From assembly GCF_042466685.1 (NCBI RefSeq), contig NZ_CP170448.1, positions 2,914,001-2,978,000 of the forward strand: DNA of 64,000 bases, in the 5' to 3' direction. The stretch comes from Vreelandella sp042466685 (GTDB taxonomy: Bacteria > Pseudomonadota > Gammaproteobacteria > Pseudomonadales > Halomonadaceae). The translations under genes were made by a program, and so were the position numbers. This document shows, piece by piece, positions 16,934 to 25,725 of the stretch (position 1 is the first letter of the stretch; every line of letters starts with the position of its first letter). The notes under the pieces are model-generated. The model saw only the letters and a program-made list of their open reading frames with translations, was not told the origin of the DNA and did not search any database.

Positions 16934-18850
16934 CTACTCTCCTGCCGCCATCGCCTCGAGCTCCATCCAGCGCTCCATGGCCACTTCTAATGCCTTCTGC
17001 ACCTTTTCAAGGGTTTGCAGCTTAGCCGTCACGGCGTCGGCGTCCTGCTGATAAAACGCAGGGTCACCGATTTCACTCTCTAACGCCTCAACTTCCCCCT
17101 CAAGTCGCTCAATTTCAGCAGGCAGTGCATCTAACTCACGCTGTAGATTATAGGAGAGTTTGACGCTCTTCTTGGCCGTCGCGGCGGGTGCTTCGGCGAC
17201 CTTTTTAGGCGCTTCCGAAGTGGGCTCGGTACGCTGACGCGCCGCTCCTTCCCAGGGCGCTGGTGGCAGCTTGCCGCCTTGGCGAATCCAGTCGGTATAG
17301 CCACCCACGTACTCACGCACCACACCATCGCCTTCAAAGGCCAGCATGCTGGTCACCACGTTATCCATAAAGGTACGGTCGTGTGAAACCAGTAGCAGCG
17401 TGCCATCGAAATCGAGCAGCAGTTCTTCGAGCAGCTCCAGGGTTTCCATATCGAGATCGTTGGTCGGCTCATCAAGCACCAGTACGTTAGCGGGCTGGGT
17501 GAACAGCTTGGCTAACAGCAGGCGGTTGGACTCGCCGCCAGAGAGCGCCTTCACCGGCTGGCGAACTCGCTCGGGCGTGAATAGAAAGTCCTGCAAGTAG
17601 CTCATTACGTGGCGATCTTTGCCGCCTACGCTAACGCGATCACTGCCCTGGGCAACGTTGTCATAGACGGTTTTTTCCAGCTCAAGCCCGGCGCGCAGCT
17701 GGTCAAAATAGGCTACTTTTAGGTTAGTACCCATCTGAACCTTGCCTTCACTGGGTTCCAACTCGCCCAGCAAGATTTTCAGCAGGGTGGTTTTGCCCGC
17801 ACCGTTGCGCCCCAGGAAACCAATACGGTCGCCGCGCAGTACTTCAAGATTAATGTCGCGCAGTATCACCTCATCGCCAAACCGCTGGGTGACGCCTTGC
17901 AGTTCAACTACGCGCTTGCCGGTACGCTCGCCGCGATCCACCGTCAGGTTGGCATTACCCTGGCGCTCACGGCGCTGGCTGCGTTCGTTACGCATTGCCT
18001 CAAGCGCCCTTACCCGACCTTCGTTGCGGGTACGCCGGGCCTTAACCCCCTGACGAATCCAGGCTTCTTCCTGGGCAAGCTTTTTATCGAACTCGGCGTT
18101 CTCCCGCGCCTCTACTTCCAGCTCGTGCTGCTTGCGGGCCTGATACTCTTCGTACTTACCGGGGTAACGCCCTAGCTGGCCACGATCCAACTCCAGAATA
18201 TTGGTCGCCAGTTTGGAGAGAAACGCCCTATCGTGGGTAATCAGCAGTACCGCGCCATTAAAGGCCAGCAGTTGCTCTTCCAACCAGGCAATGGTGTCTA
18301 AATCCAAATGGTTGGTAGGCTCGTCGAGCAGCAGCAGATCCGGCTCGGCCACTAGCGCACGTGCCAGCGCTACCCGGCGGCGCCAACCACCGGAGAGCGA
18401 GCTCATTTCAGCCGCAGGTGGCAGACCTAAGCGGGTCAGCACGGTATCGATACGCTGGTGGAAAGACCAGCCATCAATGGCTTCCAGGCGCGTTTGCAGG
18501 GTCGCCATGCGATCCATATCGGGGTCGGGATCGTTGATCAGATGATCGTACTCGGAGAGCAGCTCCCCGGCTTCCGGCAGGCCTTGGGCGACCATATCGA
18601 AAATGGTCAAGCCAGATGACTCGGGTAACTCCTGAGCCAGCACGCCTATTTTCAGGCCAGGTGCGCGCCAGATAGAGCCATCATCGGGAAGGATATCCCC
18701 CGCCACTAGCTTTAGCAGAGTGGACTTACCGGTGCCGTTGCGCCCGACCAGCGCCAGCCGCTCGCCTTTTTCAACCGTTAGGTCGGCGCGATTAAGTAGT
18801 ACATGGGTGCCGTAGGCGAGTTGCAGCTGTTCGAGTCGTAACAGGGTCAC
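16934..18850 (-). CDS. uup: Uup, ABC-F family ATPase
   Basis: 638 residues starting at GTG 18850, which has AGGAGG 7 nt upstream. Two ABC cassettes without membrane segments: Walker A GRNGTGKST near 37-45 and GRNGAGKTT near 350; signatures LSGGWRRR and LSGGESNR; Walker B LLLLDEPTNHLDL and VLVLDEPTNDLDM. The inter-domain linker is rich in Arg/Glu (ABC-F). The C-terminal coiled coil (about 560-635) is the Uup DNA-binding tail. Known roles are at the ribosome and in limiting transposon excision and replication intermediates. Confidence 0.95.
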   Translation of the reverse strand: MTLLRLEQLQLAYGTHVLLNRADLTVEKGERLALVGRNGTGKSTLLKLVAGDILPDDGSIWRAPGLKIGVLAQELPESSGLTIFDMVAQGLPEAGELLSEYDHLINDPDPDMDRMATLQTRLEAIDGWSFHQRIDTVLTRLGLPPAAEMSSLSGGWRRRVALARALVAEPDLLLLDEPTNHLDLDTIAWLEEQLLAFNGAVLLITHDRAFLSKLATNILELDRGQLGRYPGKYEEYQARKQHELEVEARENAEFDKKLAQEEAWIRQGVKARRTRNEGRVRALEAMRNERSQRRERQGNANLTVDRGERTGKRVVELQGVTQRFGDEVILRDINLEVLRGDRIGFLGRNGAGKTTLLKILLGELEPSEGKVQMGTNLKVAYFDQLRAGLELEKTVYDNVAQGSDRVSVGGKDRHVMSYLQDFLFTPERVRQPVKALSGGESNRLLLAKLFTQPANVLVLDEPTNDLDMETLELLEELLLDFDGTLLLVSHDRTFMDNVVTSMLAFEGDGVVREYVGGYTDWIRQGGKLPPAPWEGAARQRTEPTSEAPKKVAEAPAATAKKSVKLSYNLQRELDALPAEIERLEGEVEALESEIGDPAFYQQDADAVTAKLQTLEKVQKALEVAMERWMELEAMAAGE

Positions 18851-19017
18851 GCGGTGTCCTCCTAAATCGTGAGGCGCACAGTGTAACGCATGAGCACGCC
18901 GGGAGGGGGAACGTTATAGCGCTGAACCGTATAGAGCGAAAGCCGTCAGCGTGGTACCGTTTTCCAGCCAGTACAATAACCCTATCAAAAGACACTCTTT
19001 TTAAAGGCGGGCTGACA

Positions 19018-20031
19018 GTGACCGTGACCGTCTCCATGCATTTTGTAAACGAGCTGTTTAAAGGCATACCCAACACTGCAACCCCGTCCGCCCGTTACTT
19101 AGAGCGGGCGGGGATTTCACCCTTTTTACTCTCGGCTCCCCATGGTCGTGTCACCGTTGAGCAGTTCGCCGAACTCTACCGCGGGTTAGTAAACGAGCTG
19201 GATGACGAAACCCCAGGCTTTTTCTCCCGCCCGCTGAGGGGCGGCACGCTGAAGCTGCTGTGTTTAAGCATGCTGGATGCCCCCAATCTACAGGTGGCGC
19301 TACACCGCTATACGCAGTTTTTTCGTATTCTGCTCGATGATTTTGGCTATGCGTTTACCCTTGAAGGAGACCTTGCCCGCATGGCCCTGGTGGAGCATGC
19401 GCCATTGCTGGGCAGCCGTATTTTAATTCATGAGCTGATGCTCAAGCTGTTTCATGGCATCGCGTCGTGGATGATTGCGCGTAAAATACCGCCCATTTTG
19501 ATGGAGTGCGCTTACGCCCAGCCGCCCCACAGTGCTGATTATCTTTACTTTTATCCTGGCACGGTGCGCTTTGATCAGCCACAAACCGCCATTTATATTG
19601 ATCGCGAATTACTTGATCACCCTATCCGACAGACAAAGAAGCACCTGGGCGCGTTTCTCAAACGCGCCCCGGCGGACTGGTTCTATGTGTCGTTTGCCGA
19701 TCGCCTGCTCACTCACCGGGTGCGGGAGCACCTTTCACGCCATTTGTTGACGGCAGGTACGGTACATAGCGCCGCCGATGCGCTGCATATGTCTGCACGC
19801 ACATTGGCGCGGCATTTAAAAATGGAGGGCACCCACTTTCAAGCGGTCAAGGATGAGTACCGCCGCGATGTCGCTATTCAGGCACTCACCTGCAGTGAGA
19901 AGCCCCTTGTCAATATTGCAGAGGCATTGAGCTTCGAGGATCTAGCCTGTTTTAGCCGGGCTTTTAAAACCTGGACGGGCAACTCCCCCGCCGCGTATCG
20001 CAAAGCGCGCACGGCGGGCAGCATTTGTTGA
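19018..20031 (+). CDS. AraC-family regulator with N-terminal arabinose-binding-like (PF12625-type) domain
   Basis: 337 residues. The start is taken as GTG 19018 (AAAGG upstream); an ATG at 19036 is possible. Residues about 20-205 have the effector domain of the OruR/ArgR-like AraC group (RYLERAGISPFLL, CLSMLDAPNLQVALHRYTQFFRIL). The C-terminal pair of helix-turn-helix motifs covers about 235-330, ending FEDLACFSRAFKTWTGNSPAAYRK. It faces the minus-strand acyl-CoA operon that ends 18 bp away, so it is a reasonable candidate regulator of that operon. Confidence 0.88.
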   Translation: MTVTVSMHFVNELFKGIPNTATPSARYLERAGISPFLLSAPHGRVTVEQFAELYRGLVNELDDETPGFFSRPLRGGTLKLLCLSMLDAPNLQVALHRYTQFFRILLDDFGYAFTLEGDLARMALVEHAPLLGSRILIHELMLKLFHGIASWMIARKIPPILMECAYAQPPHSADYLYFYPGTVRFDQPQTAIYIDRELLDHPIRQTKKHLGAFLKRAPADWFYVSFADRLLTHRVREHLSRHLLTAGTVHSAADALHMSARTLARHLKMEGTHFQAVKDEYRRDVAIQALTCSEKPLVNIAEALSFEDLACFSRAFKTWTGNSPAAYRKARTAGSIC

Positions 20032-20048
20032 TTGGCTCAGTGATAGTG

Positions 20049-21701
20049 CTAGATTTCAGTGCGAATGCGTTTTTTATCCAGCTTGCCCACGCTGGTTTTG
20101 GGTATCTCATCGACGAAACGGATCATGCTGGGAATCGCCCAGCGGTTGAGTTTGCCCTGGGCCACAAACTGCTCTAGAAACGCCTGCACGGTTTCCGTTG
20201 TCGGTGGGTTATTTAGATCAACGGGAACGGCTAGCGCGGCCGGTCGCTCCCCCCACTTATCGTCCGCCACCCCAATCACCGCCACTTCGGCAATGCCCGG
20301 GCACTGGCTGATATAGCTCTCCAGCTCTAACGATGAGAGCCACTCGCCGCCGGTTTTAATCACGTCTTTAATGCGGTCGCTAATGGTCAAGAAGCCCCGC
20401 TCATCGAGTGAGCCGACATCCCCGGTATGCAGCCAGCCGTTACGCCACAGCTCCTCACTGCGCTTCTCCTCTTTATAGTATGCCTGGGTCAGCCAGGGCG
20501 CTTGAACGCGCACTTCACCAACGCTTTTACCATCATTGGGCAGGGGCTCGCCGTCCGTATCAACCACCTGCAATTTAACCAGCGGAATTGGCAGGCCCGC
20601 TTTGCAGCGCCAGGGTAGCTGGGTCTCAAAGTCCGCATCGCCAATATCCCGCGGTAGAATATCAGCGGTGAGCAGCGGGCAGGTTTCCGACATACCGTAA
20701 GCACTGCGGGTATCGATCCCCAATGCCCAGGCCTTGCTTGCCAGCGCTTGGGTTAACGCACTACCGCCCACCAACACTTTCCACCCGGAGAGATCGACCT
20801 GCTTTGAGGCAATCGCTTCGGCGCTCACCACCATATTGAGCAACGTTGGCACGCAGTGTGAGAAATCAACTTTCTCGCTAATCAATAGCTTGACCAGCAT
20901 TTCCGGCTCGTAGCGGCCTGGGTAAACCTGAGTAGCCCCCATCAGCGTGGCGGTATACGGCACACCCCAGGCGTGAACGTGAAACATGGGGGTAATTGGC
21001 ATATAGACCTTGTCGCGGTTGAGCAGCTCAAAACCGGGCGCCTGGAAAGCGCTAGACTCATTCAAAGTATGCAGCACCAACTGGCGGTGGGTGAAGAAAA
21101 CCCCTTTGGGGTTACCCGTGGTACCGGTGGTGTAGAACAGCGTGGCAACGGCGTTTTCATCAAAGGTGGGGAAATCGTAATGGGTGGGCTGCTGGCTTAA
21201 CAGTGCCTCAAACTCGCCTACCAGTGGCAGCGTGGTATCGACTGTTTGCGGGGCCTCCTGACACAGCAGATAGCCACGCACCAGGGGAAGCTTATCGGCC
21301 AGCGGCTCAAGCAGCGGCACAAACTCTTCATGCACGAACACAAATACATCTTCGGCGTGCTCCATGGTGTAGAGAATTTGCTCCGGGGCCAGGCGCACGT
21401 TCACCGTATGGAGTACCGCGCCGATCATCGGAATAGCAAAGAAGCACTCCAGGTAGCGGTGGCTATCCCAATCCAACACCGCCACCACATCGCCTGCTTG
21501 TACGCCTTGAGATGTCAGCGTGTGGGCCAGTTGGTGTACTCGTTCACGAAAGCGTTCGTAGCTGTGGCGGCTCCGATCCCGGTAGACAATTTGGTTATCA
21601 CCCGCCATGCGCACGCCTGCTTCCAGCAGATCGCCAATCATCAGGGCAGGATTTGTGGCCGAGACCGCGGCGGGTAAAATTTTCGGGGTAACTGAAGGCA
21701 T
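20049..21701 (-). CDS. fatty-acyl-CoA synthetase (AMP-forming)
   Basis: 550 residues from the ATG at 21701 (AGGAGT upstream); the longer frame reaches into the thiolase gene region and is not used. Adenylate-forming enzyme: P-loop YTTGTTGNPKGV, YGMSETCPL (A5 core), WLHTGDVGSLDERGFL (hinge) and the catalytic Lys in KTSVGKLDKK. Close in style to medium/long-chain acyl-CoA ligases such as AlkK. It activates a carboxylic acid with ATP and CoA in the cytoplasm. Last gene of the operon. Confidence 0.9.
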   Translation of the reverse strand: MPSVTPKILPAAVSATNPALMIGDLLEAGVRMAGDNQIVYRDRSRHSYERFRERVHQLAHTLTSQGVQAGDVVAVLDWDSHRYLECFFAIPMIGAVLHTVNVRLAPEQILYTMEHAEDVFVFVHEEFVPLLEPLADKLPLVRGYLLCQEAPQTVDTTLPLVGEFEALLSQQPTHYDFPTFDENAVATLFYTTGTTGNPKGVFFTHRQLVLHTLNESSAFQAPGFELLNRDKVYMPITPMFHVHAWGVPYTATLMGATQVYPGRYEPEMLVKLLISEKVDFSHCVPTLLNMVVSAEAIASKQVDLSGWKVLVGGSALTQALASKAWALGIDTRSAYGMSETCPLLTADILPRDIGDADFETQLPWRCKAGLPIPLVKLQVVDTDGEPLPNDGKSVGEVRVQAPWLTQAYYKEEKRSEELWRNGWLHTGDVGSLDERGFLTISDRIKDVIKTGGEWLSSLELESYISQCPGIAEVAVIGVADDKWGERPAALAVPVDLNNPPTTETVQAFLEQFVAQGKLNRWAIPSMIRFVDEIPKTSVGKLDKKRIRTEI

Positions 21702-21756
21702 AAACACTCCTATAACTTTGTTCTTATAACACTGTTCTTGTAGCAATCGATTCGGA

Positions 21757-22944
21757 TCAGCCGCGCTCGATAAGCAGAGCAATACCCTGCCCGCCACCAA
21801 TGCATAGCGTTATCAAGCCGTAGCGACCGTTAATACGCTCCAACTCGTGAAGGGCTTTAAGAATCAGAATAGCCCCCGTCGCCCCCACCGGATGACCCAA
21901 TGCAACTGCACCACCGTTGGGGTTTAACTTCTCTAGCGGAAAACCGAGCGTTTCCGCCACCGCCATCGCTTGGGCAGCAAAGGCTTCATTGGATTCAATC
22001 ACATCAATATCGTTGATACTAAGCCCCGCCTGCTGCAGACAGCGTTTTACAGCAGGAATCGGCCCCAGCCCCATCACCGCTGGCTCAACGCCTGCAGTAG
22101 TGGCAACGCGTAGATGCGCCCTGGGCACTAAGCCGCGCTGTGCGGCTTCATCGCTGTGTGCCAGCACCAACGTGGCCGCACCGTCGTTAATTCCCGAGGC
22201 ATTGCCTGCGGTAACCACGCCATCTTTCTGGAAGGCAGGCTTAAGCCGCGCTAAATCGCTAAACTCAACACCTTCGCGTACATGCTCATCGCGAAAGAAG
22301 GGTACTGTTTGCTTACCCCGGCTGACCTCCACCGCGACGATTTGATCATCAAAGCGGCCTTCCGCGATGGCATACGCTGCTTTTTGATGGCTCTCAAGGG
22401 CAAACTGATCCAGTTGCTCTCGACTTAAGCCGTACTGCTTAGCAATGTTCTCGGCGGTGCAGCCCATATGTCCGCTGCCGAATGGGTCACTCAATATACC
22501 AAGGGTTAAATCCTCAACGCTCATATCCCCCATACGCACGCCATTGCGCGCTTGAGGAGGCAGCAGATAAGCCCCTCGCGACATCGACTCCGCGCCCCCT
22601 GCCAGCGCTAAACGACTATCCCCCATGGCAATCTGCTGGGCGGCGGACACAACCGCTTGCACGCCTGAACCACACAGCCGATTGACGTTGAAGGCCCCTG
22701 CCTCTTTCGGCGCGCCCGCTTCAAGTGCAATATGCCGCGCTAGATAGGCGTCCTGAGGGCCAGTGGTAATGATATGGCCATACACGGAGTGATCGATATC
22801 GCCGCCCTCAACGCCTGCCCGGCGCAACGCCTCTTTGGCGGTGATCGCCCCCAGTTCAAACGGCGCCATTGTTGACAGCGAACCGCCAAAACCGCCGATC
22901 GCGGTACGCGCACCGCCTAAAATTACTACATCATCCAACCGCAT
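21757..22944 (-). CDS. acetyl-CoA C-acyltransferase (thiolase)
   Basis: 395 residues. C91 in VNRLCGSGVQ, GHM..TAEN (substrate loop), NEAFAAQAMAV, GGAVALGHPVGATG (catalytic His) and LCIGGGQG (second Cys) make a complete biosynthetic/degradative thiolase. GGAGAG precedes the ATG. In this operon it would carry out the final cleavage after the dehydrogenase. No hydratase or hydroxyacyl-CoA dehydrogenase is in the operon, so those steps must come from fadB or elsewhere. Confidence 0.93.
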   Translation of the reverse strand: MRLDDVVILGGARTAIGGFGGSLSTMAPFELGAITAKEALRRAGVEGGDIDHSVYGHIITTGPQDAYLARHIALEAGAPKEAGAFNVNRLCGSGVQAVVSAAQQIAMGDSRLALAGGAESMSRGAYLLPPQARNGVRMGDMSVEDLTLGILSDPFGSGHMGCTAENIAKQYGLSREQLDQFALESHQKAAYAIAEGRFDDQIVAVEVSRGKQTVPFFRDEHVREGVEFSDLARLKPAFQKDGVVTAGNASGINDGAATLVLAHSDEAAQRGLVPRAHLRVATTAGVEPAVMGLGPIPAVKRCLQQAGLSINDIDVIESNEAFAAQAMAVAETLGFPLEKLNPNGGAVALGHPVGATGAILILKALHELERINGRYGLITLCIGGGQGIALLIERG

Positions 22945-22972
22945 GGTGCTCTCCTGTATCCAGGGCGCTTCG

Positions 22973-24115
22973 CTAAGCCACTTTGCCCAACAGCGAACGC
23001 GCGACGACTTCTTTCATGATCTCCGAGCTACCGGCGTAGATGGTCTGCACCCGAGCATCTAGATAGAAGCGTGAAATGGGGTAGTCGTGGGTGTAGCCAT
23101 AGCCGCCAAACAACTGCAGGCAACGATCCACCGCTTGGCACTGCATCTCGCTTAGCTGCAGTTTTAGAATCGCCGCATCCGTGCTGCTCATGGTGCCTTG
23201 ACGGTACTTTTCGACGCAGTGCTCAAAGTAGGCCCGAGCGACGTCCAACTGGGCTTTGATCTCAGCTAAGGTGAAGCGGGTATTTTGAAAATCCGCGACC
23301 CGCTGACCAAATGCTTGGCGCTGCTGCACGTACTCCAAGGTCAACGCCAGCGCGCCCTCTACGGCCCCAAGGGCTTGTGCCCCCACCCCCAGACGCTCGC
23401 GGGGCAGCTCCTGCATTAAGTAGCGAAACCCAGCGCCCTCTTCACCCAGCAGCGCCTCATGGGGTAGTTTCATCTGATCAAAGGCAAGCTCGACGGTGTC
23501 GCTGGCGTGCTGACCGATCTTTTTAATCGGCTTACCCCGCGAGAAGCCAGGTAAGTGGGTATCGACCAAAAACAGCGAGACCCCTTTGGCACCGGCGGCT
23601 GGCTCCGTTTTGGCACACACAATGACCAAGTCGGCAAACTGCCCGTTAGTGATAAAGATTTTGCTACCGCTTAACGCCCATCCCTCGTCAGTGCGTTTTG
23701 CGCGGGTTCTTATGGATGCCAGATCACTCCCCGCATGGGGTTCGGTCATGGCGATGGCGCCAAGAGATTCGCCACGCGCCATGGCAGGCAGCCACTGCTC
23801 TCGCTGAGCAGCTGTTCCCAGATTTTGTAGGTAGGGCATCACGATATTGGCGTGAATATTATAAGCGCTGGCCAGGCCACCAAACCCTTGGCGGGAGAGC
23901 TCCTCCAGCGCCAGCTGGGTGATGGCAATATCAGCGCCCGATCCGCCATGCTGTTCGTCCAGGTCAATACCGAGGAGGCCAGCAGCGCCCAGGGCATGCC
24001 ACAGTGAGCGGGGTATTGCACCTGCTGCCTCCCACTCATCATAGTAAGGGGCGACCTCCTGGCTTAGGCAGCGTTTGATCATGGCGTGAAACAGTTCGGT
24101 CGTTTGCGCGTCCAT
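22973..24115 (-). CDS. acyl-CoA dehydrogenase
   Basis: 380 residues, three-domain acyl-CoA dehydrogenase fold: N-terminal helical domain, the middle beta domain with AIAMTEPHAGSDLASIRT and KIFITNGQFADLVIV (FAD contacts), and the C-terminal helical domain with QLFGGYGYTHDYP. It oxidises an acyl-CoA to the 2-enoyl-CoA and passes electrons to ETF. At the position of the usual catalytic Glu (IYEGT) it reads IYAGSSEIM. Its base must then be on another helix, as in isovaleryl or long-chain enzymes. It follows the ligase after 2 bp. Confidence 0.93.
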   Translation of the reverse strand: MDAQTTELFHAMIKRCLSQEVAPYYDEWEAAGAIPRSLWHALGAAGLLGIDLDEQHGGSGADIAITQLALEELSRQGFGGLASAYNIHANIVMPYLQNLGTAAQREQWLPAMARGESLGAIAMTEPHAGSDLASIRTRAKRTDEGWALSGSKIFITNGQFADLVIVCAKTEPAAGAKGVSLFLVDTHLPGFSRGKPIKKIGQHASDTVELAFDQMKLPHEALLGEEGAGFRYLMQELPRERLGVGAQALGAVEGALALTLEYVQQRQAFGQRVADFQNTRFTLAEIKAQLDVARAYFEHCVEKYRQGTMSSTDAAILKLQLSEMQCQAVDRCLQLFGGYGYTHDYPISRFYLDARVQTIYAGSSEIMKEVVARSLLGKVA

Positions 24116-24117
24116 GC

Positions 24118-25686
24118 TTACCCCTTAAGGTCTTGACGCAGATGGCGTTTGAGGATTTTGCCTGCGGTACTTTTGGGCAGCGCATCGGCAAAGAGGATAT
24201 GTTTAGGCACTTTATAAGGCGCCATCAGCGTTTTTGCATGATGGATCAGCTCCTCCTCGCTTGCCTCTTGGCCCGCTTTCAATACCACTACCGCCGTGAT
24301 GGCTTCGATCCACTTCTCGTCGGGCTGACCGATCACCGCCACTTCGGATACCGCCGGGTGCTTAAACAGCCCCTCCTCCACCTCACGGCTAGCGACCAGT
24401 ATGCCCCCAGTATTAATCACGTCTTTAATGCGATCGACGACATACAAGTAACCCGCTTCGTCGAAGTAGCCCACGTCCCCCGAGTGAAACCAGCCGCCTT
24501 GAAACGCCTCTTTGGTCATCGCCGCTTTATCCCAGTAGCCTTGCATGAGCTGCGGTGAGCGGTGGACGATTTCTCCATGTTCGCCAGGAGGGACATCATT
24601 CATCTCAAGATCAACAATGCGGGTTTCCACCGTCAAAATGGGCCGTCCGGCTGAAGCGGGTCGTTCGGCGTGCTCTTCAGGTCGAAGTACGGTCGCCAAG
24701 GGGGCGATTTCGCTCTGACCGTAGCAGTTATATAACCCCACCCCCGGTATGCGCTGCTGCAGCTCTTCCAGTACCGGCACGGGCATAATCGAGGCCCCGT
24801 AATAGGCTTTGTTGAGGGTGCTTAGGTCAAAGCGCTCAAATTCAGCGTGGCGCAGCAGACTGATCCATACCGTGGGCGGGGCAAAAAATGATGCGATCTG
24901 ATGCTCAGCTATAGCGCTTAAACACAGTTCTGGAAGCGGCGCCTCTAACAAATAAACGGGCGCGCCCAACAACAGCGCGGGCATTAAGAAAACGTGCATT
25001 TGCGCGGAGTGGTAAAGCGGTAGCGCGGCCAGCATGGCCTCACTACCTTTGATATCAAGCTCAACCATACAGGCCATATATTCGGCCATCAGAGCCTGAT
25101 GGGTCATCATCGCGGCTTTTGGCGCAGCGGTGGTGCCAGAGGTATAGAGCAGCTGTGCCAGGCTTGATCCATCGACCGTTACGCTGTGCTCTTCAGTACT
25201 CTCTTCTTCACGACTGGGCTCTGAGATTGCATAAGCGAGCACATCAAAGTTTTCTGAATCGCGTCCCTGATTCGTGTGCAGTGTGCCCATCAACGCTAGA
25301 TCCAAACCTTCGGTCGCGGCAGTTACTTTGTCAGCTAAGCTTAAATCGCTTAGCAAACCCGTCGCACCTGACTGGTCAAGAATGTAGCGCAGCTCATCAC
25401 TGCTTAAAGCGAAATTGATCGGCACATGCACCAACCCCGCTTTCGTCGCGGCCAGCCAGGCGATGACGTAGGCGTCAGAGTTTTTGCCATATACCGCCAG
25501 CCGATCTCCTTGAGTAAGCCCTGCTGCCAGCAAACCGTTGGCAACGCGGTTAGCTGCTTGATTGAGTGCTGAGTAGCGCCATTGACGTTCACCAAATACC
25601 AGTGCCAGCTGATGTGAATATTTTCGAGCGCTGCGATTTAGAGCAGCCCCGATACTGTTTTGCTGAATAACAGACGTCTCAGACAT
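24118..25686 (-). CDS. acyl-CoA synthetase (AMP-forming), FadD-like
   Basis: 522 residues. P-loop LYTSGTTAAPKAAMMTH, where the usual final Gly of the loop is Ala; YGQSEIAPL; GWFHSGDVGYFDEAGYL; catalytic Lys in KSTAGKILKRHLR near the end. Substrate class cannot be read from sequence; neighbours suggest a medium or branched acid. AGAGGA is upstream of the ATG. It is the first enzyme gene after the binding protein and 2 bp before the dehydrogenase, so transcription is clearly shared. Confidence 0.9.
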   Translation of the reverse strand: MSETSVIQQNSIGAALNRSARKYSHQLALVFGERQWRYSALNQAANRVANGLLAAGLTQGDRLAVYGKNSDAYVIAWLAATKAGLVHVPINFALSSDELRYILDQSGATGLLSDLSLADKVTAATEGLDLALMGTLHTNQGRDSENFDVLAYAISEPSREEESTEEHSVTVDGSSLAQLLYTSGTTAAPKAAMMTHQALMAEYMACMVELDIKGSEAMLAALPLYHSAQMHVFLMPALLLGAPVYLLEAPLPELCLSAIAEHQIASFFAPPTVWISLLRHAEFERFDLSTLNKAYYGASIMPVPVLEELQQRIPGVGLYNCYGQSEIAPLATVLRPEEHAERPASAGRPILTVETRIVDLEMNDVPPGEHGEIVHRSPQLMQGYWDKAAMTKEAFQGGWFHSGDVGYFDEAGYLYVVDRIKDVINTGGILVASREVEEGLFKHPAVSEVAVIGQPDEKWIEAITAVVVLKAGQEASEEELIHHAKTLMAPYKVPKHILFADALPKSTAGKILKRHLRQDLKG

Positions 25687-25725
25687 GCCAAATCCTCTGA
25701 GTTGTTGTAGTGAATTGGCAGCAAC

